Assembly (NCBI GenBank): GCA_020629335.1
Contig: JAHDDN010000034.1
Coordinates: 1 to 22,670, forward strand
DNA from: Chitinophagales bacterium
GTDB taxonomy: Bacteria > Bacteroidota > Bacteroidia > Chitinophagales > UBA2359
Direction: 5' to 3'
DNA length: 22,670 nt
Positions 16,691 through 22,670 of this stretch are shown here, piece after piece; position 1 is the stretch's first letter, and each line of letters begins with the position of its first letter. Below the pieces are notes generated by a model that made no database searches, was not told the DNA's origin, and saw only the letters and a program-made list of their open reading frames with translations. The translations under genes and the position numbers were made by a program.

Positions 16691-16886
16691 GGGTCTTCCC
16701 CATTGTGCCAATACCAATACAAGGGCAAATCTGGCTGTCTATTCGCATTGTCGCAATGGATCGGGCTGTCCGCTATTATGTGGCTAAAATAGTAGTTAGT
16801 ATTGAGTAGTGAGACAATTTGTACTCATTACTTGATACCCTATACTCAATACTAAAAAGCCACATATCACTACCATCCCTAAGCCA
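16691..16886 (+). repeat. Structured intergenic repeat, copy C (rearranged middle)
   Basis: It keeps the family ends (GGGTCTTCCCC and CCATCCCTAAGCCA), the invariant TCGGGCTGTCCGC and the long-range ATGTGGC/GCCACAT pairing. The first hairpin is shorter (CCATTGTG near 16700 with CGCAATGG near 16753). The middle is replaced by an unrelated hairpin with arms AGTATTGAGTA and TACTCAATACT (about 16798-16855). It lies upstream of the kinase at 16559, not behind a stop codon. Confidence 0.8.
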
Positions 16887-17006
16887 ATAAAATTAATAAA
16901 TTTATTCCTCAAAACACCTCATTATCAACTTTTTGATGATAACTTAAAGAAAAACCTGAATTCTGTTTACTTTTACCCAGACAATGGCGTCATTAATATT
17001 AAACAT

Positions 17007-17216
17007 AAGTAAGTAAATGGACAAGTCCAGTCTTCCTTTATGAACAATTACTTAAGTAAGTGGACAGAATTGCTCTTCATTTATGACTGCTTCTTTTTCA
17101 CTTATACTGCGTTAAATTTTCCTTAAATAGCACGGCTATGCTCGTCAAATTTGCCTTGCCTAAGTAAAAAAGAACCTGAGTCATAAAAGGAATTTAATTT
17201 TGTCCACTTACTTACG
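17007..17216. repeat. Palindromic element, copy 2, with an extra arm copy
   Basis: TAAGTAAGTGGACA (17053-17066) pairs exactly with TGTCCACTTACTTA (17201-17214). An extra direct copy of the arm, AAGTAAGTAAATGGACA, lies at 17007-17023. The core (about 17088-17185) contains CTTATACTGCGTT and AAATAGCACGGCTATG. It aligns with the reverse complement of the lysS-leader element, and the two arm-to-arm lengths are nearly equal (162 and 166 bp). It ends 18 nt before the ATG at 17235. It contains no gene. Confidence 0.8.
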
Positions 17217-17234
17217 TGAATAAAAATAATCGAC

Positions 17235-18188
17235 ATGAAATCAACTAAATTAATTAGCTTAGTTCTAGTGAGTCTATTCGCAGCTACTACTATATCAGCA
17301 CAACATTATGAAGAGCTGCCTCGTAAAGAATTACATATTCCTGATGATAATTATTACGGAAGCAATGTGGGTCAATATGTAGGTCAAAAATTGCAAGTTG
17401 CTTGCAAGTACTTACCACTCCAAAAATATGGCTATAGCGGATTTTTAAATGATTATCAAAACAACATTCGAGACTCCCTCAACATCTACAACTGCTGCCA
17501 AGATAAAGGAACCTCAAAAATCGAAGGATTAACAGGACGTGTTTTCACTGTTGAGGAAATCATTGCAGACCCAAATCCTATCGCTGCCCTAAAAGGTTAT
17601 GGGGATCGTTCCTACCTATTACTCAAAGCAGATGATAATGGAGATCAAGTTTATTATGAGTACTATTCTGCTTATGAAACGTCCTTCCCATTCATTCGCT
17701 TAGATTATATAGAGGAGCTAAAAGAACGTTATATTGGACAAGAAATAGTCGTAAGAGGAAAAAACTGGATCATAGAACACACCCCAATGAAACACTACCA
17801 AACAGATCAAGTCATCAAATTTGATGCTGGTAGCAATTGGAAATGTGTAGATATATCAACAGACGTTTATAACTGCCGACCTTCTCTCCTATTAGAAAGC
17901 AGTAATGGAGATGTAATTCCAATGAATGTCACTATCGCTGAAGAGGAAAATCCAAAGTACTTTTTTACTAAAGCAAAAGCAGAGGAATATCAAAAACAAT
18001 TTGGCAATGAAGCTTGGAATGCCATCGTAGGAAGAGTAGTCAGCAATAGCTTTACTCCTGAAATGACCAGAATATCTTTAGGCGAACCAGACCTAATTAA
18101 TATGGAAGACGGAAATAAGGAGATTTGGATCTACAGAAACAAAACACTCACTTTTGTCAATGGGAAACTGAGTAAAATCGCCAGATAA
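17235..18188 (+). CDS. Secreted protein of unknown function with an internal repeat and SmpA-like tail
   Basis: This 317-residue protein has a clear signal peptide (1-22, cleavage after ISA), so it is periplasmic or outer-membrane associated. I do not recognise the family. There seem to be two related halves: QYVGQKLQV (47-55) resembles RYIGQEIVV (165-173), and SYLLLKADDNGD (126-137) resembles SLLLESSNGD (217-226). The tail, from about 263 (AIVGRVVSNSFTPEMTRISLGEP, ending in YRNKTLTFVNGKLSKI), resembles SmpA/BamE-type modules, where a short helix precedes LGxP and a strand ends in an F-NGKL motif. No lipobox is visible. Its stop overlaps the next gene's start by one base (TAATG), so the two are translationally coupled. 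A palindromic element fills its leader. Function unknown. Confidence 0.85.
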   Translation: MKSTKLISLVLVSLFAATTISAQHYEELPRKELHIPDDNYYGSNVGQYVGQKLQVACKYLPLQKYGYSGFLNDYQNNIRDSLNIYNCCQDKGTSKIEGLTGRVFTVEEIIADPNPIAALKGYGDRSYLLLKADDNGDQVYYEYYSAYETSFPFIRLDYIEELKERYIGQEIVVRGKNWIIEHTPMKHYQTDQVIKFDAGSNWKCVDISTDVYNCRPSLLLESSNGDVIPMNVTIAEEENPKYFFTKAKAEEYQKQFGNEAWNAIVGRVVSNSFTPEMTRISLGEPDLINMEDGNKEIWIYRNKTLTFVNGKLSKIAR

Positions 18189-18778
18189 TGAAAGAAGTAC
18201 TACTCATCTTTATTAAAAACCCCGAATTGGGGAAAGCTAAAACTCGCATTGCAAAAGAGGTCGGAGATGAGAAAGCTTTATCGATTTATCTAGAGCTATT
18301 AGAACACACCAGAAACATTAGTCGTAAGCTGAATGCTGACAAGTGGGTTTGTTATAGTTCATTCATTGATCAAGAGGATGAGTGGAGGCCCCCTTTCCAA
18401 AAACATTTACAGGGATCGGGAGACTTGGGGCAAAAGATGCTCCAAGCTTTCAAAGAAGCTTTATCCCTATATAACAAAGCATTAATCATTGGCAGTGATT
18501 GTGCTGATATTAGTACAACTATTATAGAGCAAGCATTTGAAGCGCTAAATGAAGTGGATGTCGTTATTGGCCCTGCTGAGGATGGAGGTTATTATTTGTT
18601 AGGAATGAAGCAATTAATCCCTAACTTATTTGAGCATAAGCATTGGAGCACAGAAAGTGTATTCGCTGATACAATGAAAGATATTGAGCGTTTAGCTTTG
18701 TCTCATCACTTATTACCGATTCTTTCTGACATTGATTATTATGAAGATTATTTGGCTCGAATGAGACCCAAGACTTAG
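18188..18778 (+). CDS. DUF2064/TIGR04282-type glycosyltransferase-like protein
   Basis: This 196-residue cytoplasmic protein has a GT-A-like nucleotide-diphospho-sugar transferase fold of the DUF2064/TIGR04282 family. Typical motifs are FIKNPELGKAKTRIA (8-22), QGSGDLGQKM (75-84), IIGSDCADI (100-108), GPAEDGGYYLLGM (128-140) and DIDYYEDY (181-188). Family members are annotated as arsenosugar-type or other glycosyltransferases; donor and acceptor here are unknown, and no arsenic genes are nearby. The ATG overlaps the stop of the upstream secreted-protein gene by one base. The length is normal. The stop codon is followed with no gap by a structured repeat. Confidence 0.88.
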   Translation: MKEVLLIFIKNPELGKAKTRIAKEVGDEKALSIYLELLEHTRNISRKLNADKWVCYSSFIDQEDEWRPPFQKHLQGSGDLGQKMLQAFKEALSLYNKALIIGSDCADISTTIIEQAFEALNEVDVVIGPAEDGGYYLLGMKQLIPNLFEHKHWSTESVFADTMKDIERLALSHHLLPILSDIDYYEDYLARMRPKT

Positions 18779-18932
18779 CGCAAGGGATGGAAGCGGTATG
18801 TGGCGTTTATGACGTGACTTACGGCGCTTAGTGATGCGCAAGGCTGGCCCGAAGGGCAGACAAGCAGCACTTAGCAGAGTAGGAACGGCATAGCCACATA
18901 AGAGCGGACAGCCCGACCCGAAGGGATGCGCC
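18779..18932 (-). repeat. Structured intergenic repeat, copy D (short form)
   Basis: Reverse-oriented copy that lacks the first long hairpin. The end GGCTT/AAGCC pair of other copies is replaced by GCGCA (18779) and TGCGC (18927), which still pair. It keeps AAGGGATGGAAGCGGTATGT, the ATGTGGC/GCCACAT pairing, a GCCCGAAGGGC hairpin (about 18847-18857), AGTG/CACT pairing and CGGACAGCCCGACCC. It begins at the base after the glycosyltransferase stop codon. Confidence 0.85.
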
Positions 18933-19175
18933 AAAAAAAATAACGAAAAAAAATGTCAAAAATTGTATATTTCAGTAGGCTTTTGGCGTCTAATGGTTAA
19001 GGGCCATTTTAAACGGGCTGTTAAAAGACCTTAATTTTACCCATTTTAAGCCCAATTAAACTTGTATTTCTACTAATTTTGTTATATCTTAACTAGTTTA
19101 AACAAGTACTATAACTTTTTGATTTATATGCAGAGATAAGGAGACTTATATATAACCAATGCCAAGGAGGAGCTT
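18933..19175 (+). other. Leader region of the small sorting-domain gene
   Basis: This AT-rich stretch holds an imperfect hairpin, GGGCTGTTAAAA (19015-19026) with TTTTAAGCCC (19044-19053), and a near-match to the -7 element, TAACTTTT, at about 19112-19119. No gene is visible. Confidence 0.4.
19165..19170 (+). promoter_or_regulatory. Strong Shine-Dalgarno sequence
   Basis: AGGAGG lies 5 nt before the ATG at 19176. Such a complete site is uncommon in Bacteroidota, whose leaders are usually A-rich, and none of the other genes here has one this good. It fixes the start and suggests high translation. Confidence 0.75.
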
Positions 19176-19553
19176 ATGAAGAAAATTTTACTTTTACTAT
19201 CGATTATATCATTACTTTTTTCATTTAACTTAGTTGCGGAAACAAGCGTTTCCTCAGCCGAGCCAATGGCTGTGGTGGTATCAGGGACATCAGAGGAAGG
19301 CTTAGTAAAGTACTACCCTAATCCCCTAAGACAAGGAGAAACTTTAAATATCATATACGATAAAGTATCAAAAGGCAGTGTTCAGGTTTATATTTTGGAT
19401 GCTGTAGGAAACTTGGTTTCTAAAGATGAGATTATGTTGAACGTAGGGCGCCAGAAAATTTTATTAGATTCTGAGCACCTCAATACGGGCATTTATTTTC
19501 TGAAAATTAGTTCTACAGATGCTACTACGGTCAGACGTTTGATCGTAGAGTAA
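19176..19553 (+). CDS. Minimal secreted protein consisting almost only of a T9SS type A sorting domain
   Basis: This 125-residue protein has a signal peptide (about 1-21, cleavage near LVA-E), about 20 residues of linker, and then a T9SS type A C-terminal sorting domain (about 43-125). The domain landmarks are there: YYPNPLRQGE (46-55), VQVYILDAVGNLV (69-81), and LNTGIYFLKISS ending in RRLIVE (102-125). That domain normally steers large proteins through the T9SS to the cell surface, but here there is no room for a passenger. A strong Shine-Dalgarno site and a strong terminator frame it as a real, highly expressed, single-gene unit. A PorP/SprF-family gene follows 185 nt later. It could be a small surface protein or a remnant of a larger cargo gene; the intact expression signals favour the former. 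Confidence 0.88.
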   Translation: MKKILLLLSIISLLFSFNLVAETSVSSAEPMAVVVSGTSEEGLVKYYPNPLRQGETLNIIYDKVSKGSVQVYILDAVGNLVSKDEIMLNVGRQKILLDSEHLNTGIYFLKISSTDATTVRRLIVE

Positions 19554-19578
19554 GCAGGAAAAAATCATACTACACGCT

Positions 19579-19610
19579 GGCTCGCAATTCTTATTGCGGG
19601 CCTTTTTTTA
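19579..19610 (+). terminator. Rho-independent terminator
   Basis: GGCTCGCAAT pairs with ATTGCGGGCC (10 bp, one G-U) through a TCTT loop, followed by TTTTTTTA. It lies 25 nt past the stop at 19553. Confidence 0.92.
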
Positions 19611-19738
19611 TGGGATGCTAAAACAATAAATTCATATTTTCTACTGTATATTAAATAGCTAATTTATTATTTCAACATTCCCGATATTAGCAATACATGC
19701 CTATCTTTATATTGAATCGCATCGAAAAATGTAACATC

Positions 19739-20737
19739 ATGAAGCAGATTTTGACTTTTATTATCGCCTTGGTTTTGATTGGAATGGGAAGTGTACAAGC
19801 GCAAGTTCCAAATCCTTTTATTCCAACAAATGCCTTCTTGCAGCCAACGGACTTCTTTCCAATTACCCAATACTTTTTTAATCAGCATATATTTAATCCT
19901 TGTTTTGCTGGGGATCAATATCAGCCAAATTTCTCTATGGTGGCTCGATATCGAATGAAACAGAACCCGACAGGCATTCAGCCTAAGCCGCAGACCTATC
20001 ATTTGCAGACGAGTACTTATGAGCCAAATTTGGGATTAGGCTTAGGAGCACATGCCACTTATCATCGCCCTATCGCAAATATATGGTTCGCAGCAGAACG
20101 ATTAACGGAGGCGGGTGTGACAATTAATTATGAAACTTTCTTTGGAGATAATGCAACAATTCGTATTGGAACAATGATTGGACTGGTCAATATGAAGCCT
20201 GCCAATAAGGATGCTAATGGAGACCCAATCAATGATATTGATTTTTTGAATGAGCGTAAAATTAAGCCTAACTTTGATTTGGGAGTGCTTTTCTTAAAGA
20301 ACAATTTTTATTTTGGAGCATCGGTAAGCCATTTGACTGATTTGAGTTTTCAGTTTTTCCCTGGTTACATCTATCGTTTCCAACGCAAAGCTTATGTCAC
20401 GACGGGCTTACATGCGAGTTTTGCTGATATAATCAATTTTAATCCCTCTATCTTTTTCTCTCAATACTTGAGTAATGGTCGTAATTTCTCTTTTGTATTG
20501 GACGCGAATTTACTCATGGATTATAAGGAGAAATATTTCTTGGGTATTACAGGAAGAGTAAATGATCCTGCTTATAGTGGGGCCATTCTTGTAGGCGCTC
20601 GTTTTGCACAACAATACCAAATCAACCTGTCTTGCGATATCCCAAAGAATAATCGCCCTAGACAGATTGAAATTAGTATTAACTCATTTTTAATTTACGA
20701 AGACGAGGAGGAAGAAGAGATTCAGGAGGATTTGTAA
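19739..20737 (+). CDS. PorP/SprF-family type IX secretion system membrane protein
   Basis: From the ATG at 19739 the product has 332 residues and opens with a clean signal peptide (MKQILTFIIALVLIGMGSVQ, cleavage after QA). An upstream ATG at 19697 would put 14 charged residues ahead of it and is unlikely. The mature start, with QYFFNQHIFNPCFAGDQYQP, matches the NPAYAG-type motif of PorP/SprF, where Cys replaces the usual alanine. The rest alternates like an outer-membrane beta-barrel (GLGLGAHATYHR, NFYFGASVSHLTDL, AILVGARF), and the protein ends in a strand and a very acidic tail. PorP/SprF proteins hold or assist particular T9SS cargo at the outer membrane. The neighbouring small sorting-domain protein is an obvious candidate client, though this family more often pairs with large type B cargo. 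A structured repeat follows 11 nt after the stop. Confidence 0.88.
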   Translation: MKQILTFIIALVLIGMGSVQAQVPNPFIPTNAFLQPTDFFPITQYFFNQHIFNPCFAGDQYQPNFSMVARYRMKQNPTGIQPKPQTYHLQTSTYEPNLGLGLGAHATYHRPIANIWFAAERLTEAGVTINYETFFGDNATIRIGTMIGLVNMKPANKDANGDPINDIDFLNERKIKPNFDLGVLFLKNNFYFGASVSHLTDLSFQFFPGYIYRFQRKAYVTTGLHASFADIINFNPSIFFSQYLSNGRNFSFVLDANLLMDYKEKYFLGITGRVNDPAYSGAILVGARFAQQYQINLSCDIPKNNRPRQIEISINSFLIYEDEEEEEIQEDL

Positions 20738-20748
20738 AAAAATTAATT

Positions 20749-20968
20749 GGGGCTTCCCCTTTTTAATTTTTCACTCGTATGTAGGGGCGCTATCTATGTG
20801 TGCACCCACGAATGAAAAATTAAAAAGGGTCGGGCTATCCGCTCTTATGTGGCTATGTTGCTCCTACTACACTAAGCGCTGCTTGTCTGCCCTTCGGGCC
20901 AGCCATCGCATCACTAAGTTCCGTAAGTCACCCCATAAACGCCACATACCGCTACTATCCCTAAGCCA
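20749..20968 (+). repeat. Structured intergenic repeat, copy E
   Basis: It starts GGGGCTTCCCC and ends ATCCCTAAGCCA. A 22-nt stem joins 20757-20778 to 20808-20829 with one imperfect pair. GCCCTTCGGGC near 20889 forms the small internal hairpin. It shares most of its sequence with copy A. It lies 11 nt after the PorP/SprF stop and 22 nt before the stop of the convergent gene, nearly filling the gap. Confidence 0.9.
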
Positions 20969-20990
20969 TTCATTACTCACAATCATAATA

Positions 20991-22541
20991 TTACTTTGCC
21001 ACGATAAGCTTCCCTTTATGCCATACTACCCCATCTGTTTCTAAGGTATAAACATGAATCCCATTATTAAGATAGCGAGTATCTATCAGCGCCTCTTGCT
21101 GATAAGAAGACAATCGACGAGATTTCACTTCCATCCCCATTTGGTTGTATATCTTCAACCAAGTATAAGGACCTCTAGCTGGCGACAAATAATAGAGTTG
21201 ACTTGAAGATGACTGAATAGGATTAGGTGCCCACTTCGCATAAACAGCTTTCTCTGCTAAGGCTAAATTGGTATTATAGACTTCTGTGGTGTCTATTACC
21301 AAACTATCACAATCTCCTGTATAACTACAGCAATTACCCAAACTATCTACCTTAGCCACCCAGCTAAATTGGGGGGATTCATATAATCTCCATCCACAAA
21401 GGATATATCCACCATCATAAGTAGCTTCTATATCTCTTGGGTTTATGGCTGCTCCTTCGGGATCATAGGTGATCGGTTTAGTCCATATAGTATCCATTTC
21501 ACTATTTAGGTATATTAATTTAGGGACACCATTTCCATATTCATTAGTGTAATGTGTGATGCCTATATAATTATCTTCAATTGCTGGTATCATCTGTATT
21601 AATGAAGAAGCATTATTAGCGAGTATATATTTTTTAGTTAGAAGAGTATCTCCATCTTGATCTAAAAAAGCAAAATAAGTTTTTGGGATGCCATTATCTC
21701 TAATAGCCCCAGAAAGAAGATATTCCTGTTCGTTTATTTCATGAATAGTCGGAATAAAATCCCCTTCATCTTCTCCATATCTTTTTAGCCACTCTTGGTT
21801 GCCTAAACTATCTACTTTCAAGGCCAACATATCTGCTGAATTAGCAACACCTGGTACAAATGCTCCTCCAGCACCAATATACCCTCCATCAGAGGTCGGA
21901 ATAATATCAAATATTTGATGCGATTCCGCTTCATTCATAGAATAGGTATTAGACCAATCCATTTGGCCTTCCTCGTCGAGTTTGATTAACAATAAACTAT
22001 CAGGCAAAACGCTATATTCTATTTGTCCACCCAAAATAAAGCCGCCATCTGGCGTGGCTGCCATAGATCGTACCCCTTCACTATAAGGTGAAGGATAGTC
22101 GTAGGTCCAAATAATTTCCCCTTCGGGCGTAAATTTATAGGCTCTTATATCCTTGAAGTTAGTCGATAAAGAAAGATCTCCTCTGGTATAACTTAAAGCA
22201 ATATTCCCCTCCTCATCCTTGACCATTTGAGAACCTGTATTAAAATCTTTACTCCAACCATTTTCTGTATCTAACAGTTTCACCCATACTGTTTCTCCTA
22301 TTAGATTTACTTTCCGAATGTATAATCCACTAAAATTTTCTTCTCCTGTGAAAGCAGTGGTTGGGCCTGCAATCAAATAAGAGCTGCTATCTAAAGGCAA
22401 AACACAATGAGATAATACCTGAGTACTATCCGAAAAGTAAATCTTATTGAAATAACTAAAGGTGGTATCTACACTTAGTTCTTGAGCTGATAGGCTCAAT
22501 ACACTTAATACATACCCTATAATTAATAAATATTTTTTCAT
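20991..22541 (-). CDS. Secreted T9SS cargo protein with a repeat-containing propeller-like body
   Basis: This 516-residue protein has a signal peptide (1-19, cleavage before Q20). Its body repeats a DGG(F/Y)I motif: TPDGGFILGG (163-172), TSDGGYIGAGG (216-226) and TYDGGYILCG (374-383), alternating with lines such as LDEEGQMDWSNTY (188-200) and KVDSLGNQEWLKRY (242-255). This pattern is seen in many secreted Bacteroidota proteins that probably fold as beta-propellers. A Cys-rich spot, CCSYTGDCD, lies at 404-412. The C-terminus (about 436-516) is a type A sorting domain, with WAPNPIQSSS, LKIYNQMGMEV and YLNNGIHVYTLETDGV leading to the end KLIVAK. It should be exported and attached to the cell surface. 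Its binding partner or activity is unknown. It runs towards the PorP/SprF gene, with repeat E between. Confidence 0.88.
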   Translation of the reverse strand: MKKYLLIIGYVLSVLSLSAQELSVDTTFSYFNKIYFSDSTQVLSHCVLPLDSSSYLIAGPTTAFTGEENFSGLYIRKVNLIGETVWVKLLDTENGWSKDFNTGSQMVKDEEGNIALSYTRGDLSLSTNFKDIRAYKFTPEGEIIWTYDYPSPYSEGVRSMAATPDGGFILGGQIEYSVLPDSLLLIKLDEEGQMDWSNTYSMNEAESHQIFDIIPTSDGGYIGAGGAFVPGVANSADMLALKVDSLGNQEWLKRYGEDEGDFIPTIHEINEQEYLLSGAIRDNGIPKTYFAFLDQDGDTLLTKKYILANNASSLIQMIPAIEDNYIGITHYTNEYGNGVPKLIYLNSEMDTIWTKPITYDPEGAAINPRDIEATYDGGYILCGWRLYESPQFSWVAKVDSLGNCCSYTGDCDSLVIDTTEVYNTNLALAEKAVYAKWAPNPIQSSSSQLYYLSPARGPYTWLKIYNQMGMEVKSRRLSSYQQEALIDTRYLNNGIHVYTLETDGVVWHKGKLIVAK

Positions 22542-22560
22542 TTTGAAATAGTATATGTAA

Positions 22561-22588
22561 GCAGTGAGGAAGTAAATCTCCTCACTGC
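22561..22588 (-). terminator. Perfect 10-bp hairpin between two minus-strand genes
   Basis: GCAGTGAGGA (22561-22570) pairs exactly with TCCTCACTGC (22579-22588). On the minus strand it follows the partial gene at 22601-22670 and is trailed by TTACATATACT, so the T-run is poor. A terminator or processing hairpin is likely. Confidence 0.6.
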
Positions 22589-22600
22589 CTATGAGTTATC

Positions 22601-22670
22601 TTAATCTATTACAACCACTTTAGTAATAGTACTTCTTTGACCATTACTATCTTCTAAATAACAAAAATAC
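22601..22670 (-). CDS. 3' end of a gene cut by the window edge
   Basis: Read on the minus strand, an open frame enters from the window edge and ends at a TAA (22603-22601). The last 22 residues are YFCYLEDSNGQR followed by STITKVVVID. The pattern of a Y-F-C strand, a DSNGQ turn and a final VVVID strand resembles the end of an Ig-like or similar beta-sandwich domain of secreted Bacteroidota proteins. It is too short to name. A hairpin lies 12 nt past its stop. Confidence 0.6.
   Translation of the reverse strand, partial: YFCYLEDSNGQRSTITKVVVID

Noticed and set aside
6866..20968. Structured repeats as insertion sequences or group II introns
   Set aside because: No transposase or reverse-transcriptase frame lies in or next to them, and I found no consistent target-site duplication. 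A REP-like element mobilised in trans remains possible.
1..22670. CRISPR array, tRNA or rRNA genes
   Set aside because: No regularly spaced identical repeats, and no cloverleaf or rRNA-like stretches were seen on either strand by eye.

Overview
The window looks like chromosomal DNA of a Bacteroidota bacterium. It is AT-rich and carries two proteins with type IX secretion system (T9SS) C-terminal sorting domains, a PorP/SprF-family outer-membrane protein, a PorE-like TPR/PD40/CRD/OmpA protein, and several matches to the Bacteroidota -7 promoter element TAnnTTTG. Abundant structured intergenic repeats suggest a Saprospira/Aureispira-like member of Saprospiria; that placement is an inference and is weak.

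Layout. 1-4111: a fatty acid hydroxylase/sterol desaturase-like membrane enzyme and a 952-residue PorE-like periplasmic protein that also ends in a SPOR domain, both on the minus strand. 4112-6390: a long leader region holding a 166-bp palindromic element, then lysS (lysyl-tRNA synthetase). 6391-7257: a possible 31-codon gene with its own terminator, plus repeat copy A. 7258-8883: a Tat-exported PhoX/DUF839-type phosphatase. 9120-11738: a large protein with two beta-rich N-terminal repeats and two CbbX/SpoVK-type AAA+ modules. 11967-16559: two tandem paralogous membrane histidine kinases (minus strand) with very long coiled coils and no response regulator nearby. 17235-18778: a two-gene operon (secreted protein of unknown function, then a DUF2064/TIGR04282-type glycosyltransferase). 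19176-20737: a tiny secreted protein that is almost only a T9SS sorting domain, next to a PorP/SprF-family protein. 20991-22670: a secreted T9SS cargo protein and the last 22 codons of another gene, both on the minus strand.

How they fit together. The strongest theme is the cell envelope and T9SS: PorE-like anchor, PorP/SprF protein, two sorting-domain proteins, and the exported phosphatase. The kinases and the AAA+ protein have no obvious partners here.

The most notable non-coding content is two intergenic repeat families. The first has five copies of up to about 220 nt (6866-7082, 11739-11961, 16691-16886, 18779-18932, 20749-20968). Their stems, including the stem that joins the two ends, keep pairing while the bases change, which points to selection on a folded nucleic acid. 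Two copies almost fill the gaps between convergent genes, and three lie at or within 11 nt of a stop codon. The second has two copies of about 165 bp that lie immediately upstream of lysS and of the secreted-protein operon, in opposite orientations. No tRNA, rRNA, CRISPR array, transposase or integrase was seen.
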